A stretch of 64,000 nt of DNA from Candidatus Paceibacterota bacterium. Its GTDB lineage: Bacteria > Verrucomicrobiota > Verrucomicrobiia > Limisphaerales > UBA8199. The stretch is from assembly GCA_035452965.1 (NCBI GenBank), contig DAOTCE010000007.1, forward strand, positions 1-64,000. The letters run 5' to 3'. A program made the translations under genes and the position numbers. Below, piece after piece: positions 42,494 through 51,033 of this stretch. Positions within the stretch are counted from its first letter, which is position 1. Each line of letters starts with the position of its first letter. The notes beneath the pieces are model-generated. The model did not search any database. It was not told the origin of the DNA and saw nothing but the letters and a program-made list of their open reading frames with translations.

Positions 42494-44575
42494 ATGAACA
42501 AGAACCAAAACATCCCAATCCCATTTGTATTAATCATCCTATTCCTCGCGACTTGGTGCGCCACGAACGCGCTGGGTGTCGGCCCCACCCTCAGCGAGAT
42601 ACCAACTCTAGTGATTACGAACGTGCCGGACACGTCCAACGAGGGCCGCGCGATTACGCCGGACGGGCAGTATGTGGTGGGAAATTCGGCAGGCAGCAGT
42701 CTCGGTGGAGGATCCCAAGACGGCGTGAGGGGCTTTCTTTATCCGGTCGGCAGCGGGAGTGCCATCAACGTAATCAGCGCCGACAACGCCCAGTCCACTA
42801 CGGCCGTCGGCGTGGGCTATCGAACCGATGTCAATCAGACTCCCGCCCAGCAGCAGCTAATCATTGCCGGAAACACCACCAGCGGCGTTGCCGAGTGGAT
42901 GACCGCCGACGGAGGCGTGACTTTCGCCAACAAGCGGCGCAATGCCAATTGGACCTACGGCCAGACCATCAGCGCGGTGAACCAGCTCGGCTCCGACGGC
43001 ACCTCGGATACCTACTACGTCACTAGCCGAAGCAGCGCTCAGTCAAGTCTGCTTGTTATAGGCAAGGGCACGAACAAGTGGAATCTCATCGTGGGCGTGG
43101 AGACGAACACGGCGCTGATGGATTATGACGAGAAGGGGATCTCCGGCGACAGGGGTGCCATGAACGGCATCGGCGCCAGCGGCCGAGCAGTGGGTTGGCG
43201 GGGAAGCAACACCACACAAGCGAACAGGCGGAATTACAGACTCGATTATCCCGGCTTGATTGCAGCCTTCTTCAACGGGCTGGATGGTACCGATTCCGGG
43301 GAAGCGTGGTCGGTTTCGGCCGATGGAAACACAGTATTTGGCCGCTCGAAGACCGCCAGCGATCCTAATAACTACTATGGTTACAAGACTACATTCTCCA
43401 ACACGCCCCCCTCCAACAACGGAACAACTCAGGGGAGCGTGAACGCACTGCCTGAGTTTAGCGACACGGGAGGGTCCGTCTCGCGCGGTATCCCCTACGG
43501 CTGCACGCCCGACGGACGATATGCGGTGGGCATGAACTACCGTGGCAGTGAGAAAGCCGTCGTGTGGAACACCACCGATCCGGATCCGACGAAGTGGACG
43601 GTACTGGACCTGACCGACCTTGCGGTCAATAACGGGTTTGCGGGGAGTTTTACGCGCATGAGTCGCGCGTATAGCGCTGGCATTAGCGCGGCCGGAGACT
43701 TGGTGATTACAGGGGTGGGCGCGGCTGGTGCCACGCGCGGTTACGTGATGACGGTACCAGAGTGGATTGCGCAGCTTGGTCTGCCGGAAAACCAGTCAGT
43801 CAACGCCGGGGCCAATGTTACGATTGGCCTGAAGACCAACGGCACGGACTCCCTGAGCTTCCAGTGGTTCAAAAATGGAAGCGAGCTGCCCGGGGCAACG
43901 TCCACCTCGCTTGCCTATAACAACGTAACCTGCGCCAGCGGGGACGCTGGAACCTACTCGGTATTTGTGACCAATAACGCGATCCCGGAGGTGATTAAGG
44001 GGCAGATGGTGCTAACGGTGCTTGATCCGGCCATCACCCAGCAGCCGTTGAACCAGACCAATCGCGGGTGGACGACCGCGAGCTTCACTGTAACGGCTAC
44101 GGGAGCACCCACCCTGAGCTACCAATGGAAGCGCGGCGGGATTGACCTCTCGGACGGCCCCACGGGCTGGGGTTCGACCATCGCCGGGGCGAGCACCAGT
44201 GCCCTGTCTATCGCCAACCTGCAAGCCGCCGACGAGGGCAGCTACTCGGTGGTGGTTACCACGAGCGCGGGAGGCTGCACGGCCACGAGCCTCTCCCGGT
44301 ACCTGGCGGTACTGCCGGCTCAGCCTAGATTCACGAGCATTGTCGCTAACCCCGGCGGGAGCTACACCTTGACCTTCCTCGGCTGGATAAACGAGACCTG
44401 GTACCTCTATTACAGCACGAGCATCACGGCGCCACTGCAGACACCTGATTGGACCTACACGGGCCAGTGGGGCGTGTTCGACGGCGTTACCCCGGTCGTC
44501 TATCAGGACGTGACACCTGGCGACGTGCAGCGGTTCTATCTGCTCGCAAATCCGGAGTTGCCTGCGGCGGAATAG
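42494..44575 (+). CDS. Exported HAF-like and Ig-like repeat protein
   Basis: 693 residues from ATG 42494, with signal peptide (FVLIILFLATWCATNALG). The first 470 residues contain HAF-like repeats: EGRAITPDGQYVVGNSAG, GEAWSVSADGNTVFGRS and GCTPDGRYAVGMNY turns with FLYP or VVWN strands. Two immunoglobulin-like domains follow (about 475-570 and 575-670; SFQWFKNGSELPGATS, then SYQWKRGG...ISIANLQ-type strands). The C-terminus is a fibronectin-like strand region with no PEP-CTERM anchor. It is a probable secreted adhesin or matrix protein. A strong terminator follows. Confidence 0.8.
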   Translation: MNKNQNIPIPFVLIILFLATWCATNALGVGPTLSEIPTLVITNVPDTSNEGRAITPDGQYVVGNSAGSSLGGGSQDGVRGFLYPVGSGSAINVISADNAQSTTAVGVGYRTDVNQTPAQQQLIIAGNTTSGVAEWMTADGGVTFANKRRNANWTYGQTISAVNQLGSDGTSDTYYVTSRSSAQSSLLVIGKGTNKWNLIVGVETNTALMDYDEKGISGDRGAMNGIGASGRAVGWRGSNTTQANRRNYRLDYPGLIAAFFNGLDGTDSGEAWSVSADGNTVFGRSKTASDPNNYYGYKTTFSNTPPSNNGTTQGSVNALPEFSDTGGSVSRGIPYGCTPDGRYAVGMNYRGSEKAVVWNTTDPDPTKWTVLDLTDLAVNNGFAGSFTRMSRAYSAGISAAGDLVITGVGAAGATRGYVMTVPEWIAQLGLPENQSVNAGANVTIGLKTNGTDSLSFQWFKNGSELPGATSTSLAYNNVTCASGDAGTYSVFVTNNAIPEVIKGQMVLTVLDPAITQQPLNQTNRGWTTASFTVTATGAPTLSYQWKRGGIDLSDGPTGWGSTIAGASTSALSIANLQAADEGSYSVVVTTSAGGCTATSLSRYLAVLPAQPRFTSIVANPGGSYTLTFLGWINETWYLYYSTSITAPLQTPDWTYTGQWGVFDGVTPVVYQDVTPGDVQRFYLLANPELPAAE

Positions 44576-44595
44576 ATGGCGTGCGGAAGTGGTTC

Positions 44596-44630
44596 GGGCC
44601 GGGAAAGCCCTGTGGCTTCCCGGCCCTTTT
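44596..44630 (+). terminator. Rho-independent terminator
   Basis: GGGCCGGGAAAGCC, a short CTGT loop, then GGCTTCCCGGCCC with a single bulged A, followed by TTTTGTTT. It lies 20 bp after the stop of the 42494-44575 gene. Confidence 0.9.
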
Positions 44631-44968
44631 GTTTGGTTCATCGCGGATCTTCGGGAAGCGCCAACGTTGGTTCCCACCCTCACAACCCGGAGGGCCGAGG
44701 CAATGGGAAAACAGGGTAATCGTTCGCCCCCAGTAAGGACTCAGTCTTGGGCGGGGCTGCCTCCCCGAGGCGGCCAAACGGCGGCGCTTTCGGCGAAAAC
44801 GCCTTACCAGACTGAGAGATTACGTCCCCAGCCAGAAAAGGATCGGCCCTCCCAAATCCAAATCTCCCCACTGTCCACATTTTGGACAGGGATGCTGTTT
44901 CCCTGCCTCCTATACTCGCCGCTGACATCGGCACCCTTGGCTTGGGAATACGGTGACGGTGCGAGGAT

Positions 44969-45020
44969 GCTACGGTGTGGTTCCCATGGGGCCCGACCCC
45001 CATGGGAACCACACCGTAGC
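44969..45020. repeat. Perfect 23-bp inverted repeat with 6-bp centre
   Basis: The left arm 44969-44991 (GCTACGGTGTGG then TTCCCATGGGG) is exactly complementary to 44998-45020, separated by CCCGAC. There is no T-run on either side, so it is not a simple terminator. It could be a mobile-element end, a recombination site or a strong RNA hairpin. Confidence 0.7.
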
Positions 45021-45430
45021 CTGACCGCATTGGCAAGCCATTATCCAGCCAACCGCAAGCCAACGACAGCATGCGACACGACCGTCATAGCGCCGGCGCC
45101 CTTCCGGCGGGAGTGCCGAGGGTTAGCAGGGCAGTCCGAGACTTCGGTTTATCGCCGCCATTCCCTTCAAATCCGAGAAGAACCTCTTGCATGTGAGCGT
45201 AGGGCCGAGACATCCGCCATCCCAGCGCTTTGCGGAGGGCGGGACCCTCCCGACTGTGACCGGGGACTTCTTCCGCGGCAACAGGGCGGCGACTGCGGGG
45301 TTTCGGCGTCTCCTCCCGCCCGAGTATCCCCCAAAATGCCTTGGCGCAGGTGGAACCCCGCCGAGTCGTCCGCTTGCTCACGAGGGCGGCTGTTGCGTCG
45401 AAACAGCCCTGCTTGAGGATGCTGGTTAAA

Positions 45431-46930
45431 TCAAGATGCGCTCCCCTGGCCTGGAGACGGCTGGGGCGGCGAGGCCGCAGAGGCCGGGCGCAGCCAGGAG
45501 ATCAGCAGGCTCGCGATCCAGCCGACGAAGAGGGTTACCAAGCAACCGACAACGCCGTACCAAAGGAACGATGTCTTGGTGGCAAAGGCAACCGGGATAA
45601 CGGCCGCCACACCCGCCGCCCAGCCAATGATGGCGCCCCACGAGGTGGCTTTCCGGATGAGCATGCCCAGGAAGAACAGCCCGAGCAACGGGCCGCCCAC
45701 CAAACCGATCGCCTTGTTGCTGGCCTCGATGAGAGCGCCGAGTTTGCTGACGCCAAAGGCCAACAGGATCACCAGGGCCCCGTAAGCGACGGTGAAACGC
45801 CGGGCCAGGCGGAGTTGCTGCTCTTCGGACAGTTGCTTGCGCGACAGCCGCTGGCGGAAATCCACGGTCGTGGCCGTGGTCAGGGCGTTGAGGCCGGAGG
45901 AGGTCGCGGACATGGTGCCGGCGTAAATGGCGGCGATCAGCAGGCCGGGCAACCCCGCCGGGAGCTGAGTGATCACGAAGTAAGGCAGGATCTGGTCGGT
46001 CTGAGTGATGCGGCCGGCCGTCAGCGGGTCGCCGTGAATCTGGTAGAACGCGAAGAGCACCAGGCCGGTTAGGTAGAACACGATGAACACGGGGATCAGG
46101 AGCCAGAACTTGAGCCAAAGGGCACGCTGCGCCTCCTTGAGGCTGGTGGCGGTAAGGTAACGCTGGACGGAAACCTGGTCGGTGGCCAGTTGGACGAGAT
46201 TGATCACCGCGCCGCCCAGGAGCAGTCCCCACAGGGTGACGCGCACGGAGGGATCGAAACTGAGGCTCAGGTCGAGCTTGCCCGCCGCCCGCCCGATCTC
46301 ATACACGCTCGAGAGGCCGTCCGGGATGCGGGCGATGGCGACGCAAAGTATGACGATCTGGCCCCCGAAGAGGACGACGAACTGCACGACATCGGTCCAA
46401 ATGACGGCCTTCATACCGCCGAGGGTGGTGTAGAGAGTGGTGAGGGTGCCGGTGCAAATAATGCTGAACCAAAGCGGCAAACCAGTGACCTGCTCCAGGG
46501 CGAGTGCCGGCGCGTAGGTCACCAGGGCCAGCCACAGCAGCACCCGAAGAATGAACAGGGCGGAGGCAAGCAGGCGCACCTGGACTGAGAACCGCTCCTC
46601 CAGGTAGTGGTAGGCCGTGTAGAAGCGTGATTGGTAGAAATAGGGGATGAAAAGCTTAGTGGTGATCGGGGTGGCGATGATGAAACTGAGGCCAAACAGG
46701 ACGAAGGTGACGCGGTGAGCGTAAACTTCGCTGGGGCAACCCAAATAGCTGATCCCGGAGAACAGGGCGGCCAACACGGAAACCCCGACGAGGACTGACC
46801 CCATGCTGCGCGAGGCCAGGAAGTAATCCTTGATGGTGCGCTGTTCCCGGACGAATAGCAGGCCCACGGAGACCGCTCCGACCAGGTAAACGATAAAGAT
46901 GCTGTAATCGAGCCAGCTAAAGCGTGTCAC
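45431..46930 (-). CDS. Sodium:solute symporter (SSS family)
   Basis: A 499-residue membrane protein with about thirteen transmembrane segments. SSS hallmarks: FSGISYLGCPSEVYAHRVTF near TM2, GGMKAVIWTDVVQFVVLFGG, and the mid-region AIYAGTMSATSSGLNALTTA with the sodium-binding Ser/Thr pair. It imports a sugar, sugar acid or similar with sodium. GTG start overlaps the stop of the aldolase gene (GTGA), so the transporter and the aldolase are one operon, suggesting uptake and cleavage of the same kind of compound. Confidence 0.95.
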   Translation of the reverse strand: MTRFSWLDYSIFIVYLVGAVSVGLLFVREQRTIKDYFLASRSMGSVLVGVSVLAALFSGISYLGCPSEVYAHRVTFVLFGLSFIIATPITTKLFIPYFYQSRFYTAYHYLEERFSVQVRLLASALFILRVLLWLALVTYAPALALEQVTGLPLWFSIICTGTLTTLYTTLGGMKAVIWTDVVQFVVLFGGQIVILCVAIARIPDGLSSVYEIGRAAGKLDLSLSFDPSVRVTLWGLLLGGAVINLVQLATDQVSVQRYLTATSLKEAQRALWLKFWLLIPVFIVFYLTGLVLFAFYQIHGDPLTAGRITQTDQILPYFVITQLPAGLPGLLIAAIYAGTMSATSSGLNALTTATTVDFRQRLSRKQLSEEQQLRLARRFTVAYGALVILLAFGVSKLGALIEASNKAIGLVGGPLLGLFFLGMLIRKATSWGAIIGWAAGVAAVIPVAFATKTSFLWYGVVGCLVTLFVGWIASLLISWLRPASAASPPQPSPGQGSAS

Positions 46931-47694
46931 GCTTCAAATGCCTTGAGTTTCGCCTTGAAGTAATCCCCCAACCCGAGCACATCAGCGCCAAGGGTGAACA
47001 CCCGATAGCCTTCGGCTTCGAGAACGGCACGGGGCGCCAGCATACCGGGGGCAACCGCGAACTTCCCGTGCTTGCTCGCCGCCGCCCCCACCCGCTGGCG
47101 GGCGGCAACCACCTCGGGCGCATCCAACTGCCCGGGCTTCCCGAGCAAGTGGCTGAAATCCCCCGGACCAAACAGCAGCATTTCATAACCGGGAACCGCG
47201 GCGATAGCCTCGACATTCTCCAAAGCCTCCGGCGACTCGATCTGGAAGATCAGCACCCGCTCTGCGTTGCTGTGCGCCATGTATTCAGTCACGGGAATCT
47301 GGCAGTAGCGCCCGTCAGCGTTGCCCCCGTCCACAGCGCGCCGACCCAGCGGGTGGAAGCGGGTCATCTCGACAATATGCCTGGCCTCCTCCGCCGTCTT
47401 GACGTGCGGCACCATGATCGCGGTCGCGTCCGCCTCGAAAGGTTTGACATAGTCGCTGTAACTGCCCTTCTCGATCCGCACAATGGTATCCACGTCGTAG
47501 AGCTTGGCGGCCCGGATCTGGTTCTCCAGGTTGAACCAATCGTTGGAAACATGCTCGTTGCAGAGCCACACCGCGGACGCGCCGGCCAGGCCGCAAAGCT
47601 CAATAATCCGCGGATCACCCAAATTGAGCTTGAAGCAGGTCGGGCTCTTCCCGGCTCGCAGCTCCCGCAGGATTCGACTTGAACGCAGATTCAT
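46927..47694 (-). CDS. HpcH/HpaI family aldolase
   Basis: A 255-residue TIM-barrel class II aldolase. The signature FQIESPEALENVEAIAAVPG, with its metal-binding Glu, is followed by YEMLLFGPGDFSHLLGKPGQ, as in 2-keto-3-deoxy sugar acid and 4-hydroxy-2-oxo acid aldolases. The substrate is not readable. The enzyme would split a keto-acid to pyruvate and an aldehyde. First gene of the operon with the symporter; an SDR gene is divergent upstream. Confidence 0.92.
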   Translation of the reverse strand: MNLRSSRILRELRAGKSPTCFKLNLGDPRIIELCGLAGASAVWLCNEHVSNDWFNLENQIRAAKLYDVDTIVRIEKGSYSDYVKPFEADATAIMVPHVKTAEEARHIVEMTRFHPLGRRAVDGGNADGRYCQIPVTEYMAHSNAERVLIFQIESPEALENVEAIAAVPGYEMLLFGPGDFSHLLGKPGQLDAPEVVAARQRVGAAASKHGKFAVAPGMLAPRAVLEAEGYRVFTLGADVLGLGDYFKAKLKAFEA

Positions 47695-47850
47695 GGCGCA
47701 AGCTTAAGCCAACCCCGGTTGGTGCAAAGCCTTTTCTCTAAGGCTTCGCTTGTCCATTGGGCAGACATGGAAGGAATCGTTTGCAGCCCCGGCGGATTCC
47801 TGCCAGGCTGACTGCCTGCTGCAGGCTCAAAAGAGCCCCTGTAGCTGGTT

Positions 47851-48657
47851 ATGACCATTCACGAAATGTTTGATTTGAGCCGCAAGGTGGCCGTGATCAT
47901 CGGCGGCGCGCGCGATTTTGGATTCTACATGGGCGACGTGCTGGCCGAGGCGGGTTGCGATCTCGTGCTGACTTCGCGCAGCCTCAGTGTCGTGCAACAG
48001 ACCGCTGACAAACTTCGCGCCAAGCACAGACGGGAAATCCTCCCGCTGGCGCTGGACGTGACCCGGCAGCCGCAGATCGTCGAACTGGCCCGCCAGGCCG
48101 CCGCCTGGAAAGGCCACATTGACATCCTGATCAACAACGCGGGCGGCACTCCCACCGGCAAGGGCAAGGCTCGCTTGTTCGAGCGCGCGCCTGAAGACGC
48201 CGCCGAGTTGATCGCCATCAACCTGCTCGGGTCCCTCTACTGCTGCCAGGAATTCGGCCGCGTCATGGCCAAACAAGGCCGTGGCAAGATCATCAACATT
48301 GCCTCCGTCGCCGGTGTGGTGGGACGCGACCGGCGGATGTACCAGCGCAATGACATGCAGGGGCAGCCCATTGACTACGCCGCCGCGAAGGCCGGCGTCA
48401 TCGGCATGACCCGCGACCTGGCGGGGTATCTCTCGCCGCTGGGCGTGCACGTGAACTGCATCTCCCCGGGCGGCTTCGACCGCGGCAAGCTGCCCGCGGG
48501 ATTCGTGAAGGACTACGGCAACCGCACGCCGCTCGGACGCATGGGCCGGGATGAAACCGACCTCCGCGGCGCCGTTCTCTTTCTCGCTTCGCCTGCCTCA
48601 GATTATGTCACCGGACACAATCTGGTGGTGGACGGCGGGTTCAGCATCTGGCAGTGA
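47851..48657 (+). CDS. Short-chain dehydrogenase/reductase
   Basis: A 268-residue classical SDR. The dinucleotide motif is slightly unusual (IGGARDFGFYMG instead of TGxxxGIG), then NNAG at 95-98 and the catalytic Ser152, Tyr176 and Lys180 (YAAAK). VNCISPGGFDRGKLP follows as in gluconate and sugar dehydrogenases. It is likely to oxidise or reduce a sugar or sugar acid in the same pathway as the divergent aldolase-symporter operon. The stop abuts the stop of the convergent oxidoreductase gene with no gap. Confidence 0.93.
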   Translation: MTIHEMFDLSRKVAVIIGGARDFGFYMGDVLAEAGCDLVLTSRSLSVVQQTADKLRAKHRREILPLALDVTRQPQIVELARQAAAWKGHIDILINNAGGTPTGKGKARLFERAPEDAAELIAINLLGSLYCCQEFGRVMAKQGRGKIINIASVAGVVGRDRRMYQRNDMQGQPIDYAAAKAGVIGMTRDLAGYLSPLGVHVNCISPGGFDRGKLPAGFVKDYGNRTPLGRMGRDETDLRGAVLFLASPASDYVTGHNLVVDGGFSIWQ

Positions 48658-49632
48658 TCAGCAGCCGAATGGTGGCTCCAACTCGGCATAGACTTCTCTC
48701 GTCTCAACAAATGTCCCACCCCGCTCGCGGCTGCGCAGCCCGGCAATAACTACCGCCATCAGCTCGATGGTCTCGCTCAGCGGGTAGGGCCGTTCGCCCG
48801 AGCGCAGCATCTCGACAAACGCGCAGAGCTGATTGCGGAACGCCGTGTAGGTGTCCCAGCAGCTTACCGCCAGGTTGCCCTTGGTGCCGAACACATGCAG
48901 CGTACCGTAGCTGCCGAGGGCGTCGTAGATGACTGCGAGGTTCACCTGCACCCCGCTCCGGTGGGTGAGGTAGGCGATGTCCGATCCGGGACGACTCTCG
49001 GTCCGGGCCCCGAGAAACCCGGGGCCCAGCACCGGCCAGATGCCTTCGAGGGCGTGAATTGCATACCGCTCCCAGGTCTTGCTAGTGCAGGTCGTGATCC
49101 AGCGCAGCTCGCCCAACTGCGCCTTCTGCCGCAGGACCTGCTTGATCTCCGGCGCGTAGCGCATGTTGCTGCTGGAGAGGAAGACCTTGCCCGCCTGGTG
49201 CCAGCGGATGAACTGGTTGAGGTCGGGCACATTGATCGCCAGCGGCTTGTCCACGAACATCGGCAACCCGGCTTCGACAAACGGCCGCGCACGGCGCACA
49301 TGCTCGTGCCCGTCGTCCGTGCCGAGGATTACCGCGTCCACCTGGCCAATGACGTCTTCGGGACGCGCCACAACATTCTCGATGCGGCTGGCTGCGGCCA
49401 CCTTGGGCGCGTCCGCCGGGTCGTCCGTCCAGACATGAGTCACCCGCGCGCCTGGAATGCGCATCGTGTTCAGGGACACTTCGGACAGGTATTGCGGTAT
49501 GACCGGGAAAGGGCACTTGGCCATCTCCTCCGGGTTGTAGCCGTTGACGATGGCCGACCAGGAATACGGATGCCCGTTTCCCTCGATCATGCCAAGCATC
49601 GCCAGCCGGATTTCAGCCTTCTCAATTCTCAT
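48658..49632 (-). CDS. Gfo/Idh/MocA-like oxidoreductase, atypical N-terminus
   Basis: About 324 residues from ATG 49632 (GGAGGTGC ribosome site). It keeps VDAVILGTDDGHEHVRRARP and FVDKPLAINV (a DKP variant of the EKP catalytic motif) and the beta-sheet C-terminal domain. The usual GxGxxG at the N-terminus is replaced by LGMIEGNGHPYSW, as in a subgroup of these enzymes. NAD(P)-dependent sugar oxidation is expected. It is downstream of a second family member, 60 bp away. Confidence 0.88.
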   Translation of the reverse strand: MRIEKAEIRLAMLGMIEGNGHPYSWSAIVNGYNPEEMAKCPFPVIPQYLSEVSLNTMRIPGARVTHVWTDDPADAPKVAAASRIENVVARPEDVIGQVDAVILGTDDGHEHVRRARPFVEAGLPMFVDKPLAINVPDLNQFIRWHQAGKVFLSSSNMRYAPEIKQVLRQKAQLGELRWITTCTSKTWERYAIHALEGIWPVLGPGFLGARTESRPGSDIAYLTHRSGVQVNLAVIYDALGSYGTLHVFGTKGNLAVSCWDTYTAFRNQLCAFVEMLRSGERPYPLSETIELMAVVIAGLRSRERGGTFVETREVYAELEPPFGC

Positions 49633-49692
49633 CGAGCACCTCCGATTCACCTCATAACAACTCGCTTAATCCACTTGGCTCAGCCGGCTTGT

Positions 49693-50697
49693 TTAACTGC
49701 CTGCCCCCCCAATTTCGACCGGCTTCCCCGTCCGCCAGGACTCCAGCGCCCCGAGGCTGCACTTCAACGTCGTCACCGCTTCGTCCAACGTAGCCAGGTC
49801 GGTCTCCACGCCGGCCATACCGTCGAGAAACGCATTCGCCTGCGCGACGAACAAATCATCCCGCTCTTTCACCGGCGCCGGCTGATACTCCCAACCGGTC
49901 GCGCCATGGGGATAGGCGCCCCAGCGCTGCTCGTGCAGTTCCGCCTTGAGGCTCCCGCGTTCGCAATGGAACCAGAATGTCGCTTCGTTCGGCGCCTGGA
50001 ACTGGTTCAGCGAGTATGTGGTCAGAACGTCGCCGTTGCGGGCGGCCACGCTCACGGTGTCTTCCACTGTTACCCCTTCGAGCGCCTGGTGGCCCGCCTC
50101 GCAGAACACCCGCGTGCTGGGCCCCGCGAGCCATTCCACCGAATTGATCAGGTGCGGCAGCATGTCCTGAATAACTCCGCCGCCCGTCTCGTGCCGCGTG
50201 TAGTAAATCTGCCGGTAGGCTGGCCGGTATGTCGGGAAGTGCTGTCCCACCACCGCCGCCACATGGAGCAAGCGGCCGAAGGTGCCCTTGCGCAACACTT
50301 CACGGATGGCCTTGAGCCCGGGCTGGAAATGATAAACGAAGGCCACTCGCAAGAACTGCTTGCGCCGGGCAATCTCCCCCCGCAATTCCTCCACCTCCTC
50401 AAACCCGGTGCTCAAGGGCTTCTCAATCAGAAGCGCCGCGCCTTGCCGATAACATTGGAGGCCGATCCTGATATGGGTATTCGCCGGCGTGCAGACGACC
50501 ACGCCATCAAACTGCTCCGCCTTCAGCGCCGTCGCCACGTCCGGGAACCCGGCGACCTGGTATTGCTGGGTGATCTTCTGCAGCACCGCCGCATTGGTTT
50601 CGCAGACAAACATCTGGGCACGCCCCGTCCGCTGAAAACAGCGCAAGTGCCGCTCTCCAATACTCCCGCAACCGATGACAAGAATCCGAGGTTTCAT
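49693..50697 (-). CDS. Gfo/Idh/MocA family oxidoreductase
   Basis: 334 residues from ATG 50697 (CAGGAG site; ATG 50736 possible). Rossmann motif VIGCGSIGERHL, catalytic EKPLSTGFEEVEEL and a C-terminal substrate domain with GGGVIQDMLPHLINSVEWL. It oxidises a sugar or cyclitol with NAD(P). Forms a pair with the next gene, probably co-transcribed. Confidence 0.93.
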   Translation of the reverse strand: MKPRILVIGCGSIGERHLRCFQRTGRAQMFVCETNAAVLQKITQQYQVAGFPDVATALKAEQFDGVVVCTPANTHIRIGLQCYRQGAALLIEKPLSTGFEEVEELRGEIARRKQFLRVAFVYHFQPGLKAIREVLRKGTFGRLLHVAAVVGQHFPTYRPAYRQIYYTRHETGGGVIQDMLPHLINSVEWLAGPSTRVFCEAGHQALEGVTVEDTVSVAARNGDVLTTYSLNQFQAPNEATFWFHCERGSLKAELHEQRWGAYPHGATGWEYQPAPVKERDDLFVAQANAFLDGMAGVETDLATLDEAVTTLKCSLGALESWRTGKPVEIGGAGS

Positions 50698-51033
50698 CGG
50701 CCCATTACAACTCCTGCCGTCGCAGCAAGCAAGCATCGAAAACTCTGTACACGCATCCTTGAGGGGCTGTCGCGCGGTTTAGCCGGCCAGATCAAACCGG
50801 TAGAACCTGGCTCGCTCCTGACAAAATCAAATCCAAAACCGGTCACCAGCCTGGCTTTCTGCTGGCCGATACGGCCCGCACGAGCCAGCCTCCGGGCGGG
50901 CGTCACGGCATAACCACGCGATCAGCGCGCTGTTCCCCAAATCCACGCAGGCCCAACTCCACCAACACCGTCGAGGATCCAAGCTGATGCCGATTCACGT
51001 ATTGACCGCCAACCAAGCCAGTCCATACTCGCC
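50698..51033. other. Divergent promoter region
   Basis: About 336 bp between the oxidoreductase pair (minus) and the GH84-like gene (plus). No gene or clear operator was seen; it must contain promoters for both directions. Confidence 0.4.

Larger units (their letters stand above)
44576..45430. other. Intergenic region with structured repeats
   Basis: About 850 bp without a credible gene. Besides the terminator it holds a short CTCAGTCT/AGACTGAG inverted pair (about 44740-44818) around GC-rich hairpins, and a perfect 23-bp inverted repeat at 44969-45020. Open frames here have no protein-like composition. Confidence 0.5.

Noticed and set aside
44589..45416. A 275-residue plus-strand frame in the intergenic region
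   Set aside because: It spans the terminator and the 23-bp palindrome and has no protein-like periodicity.
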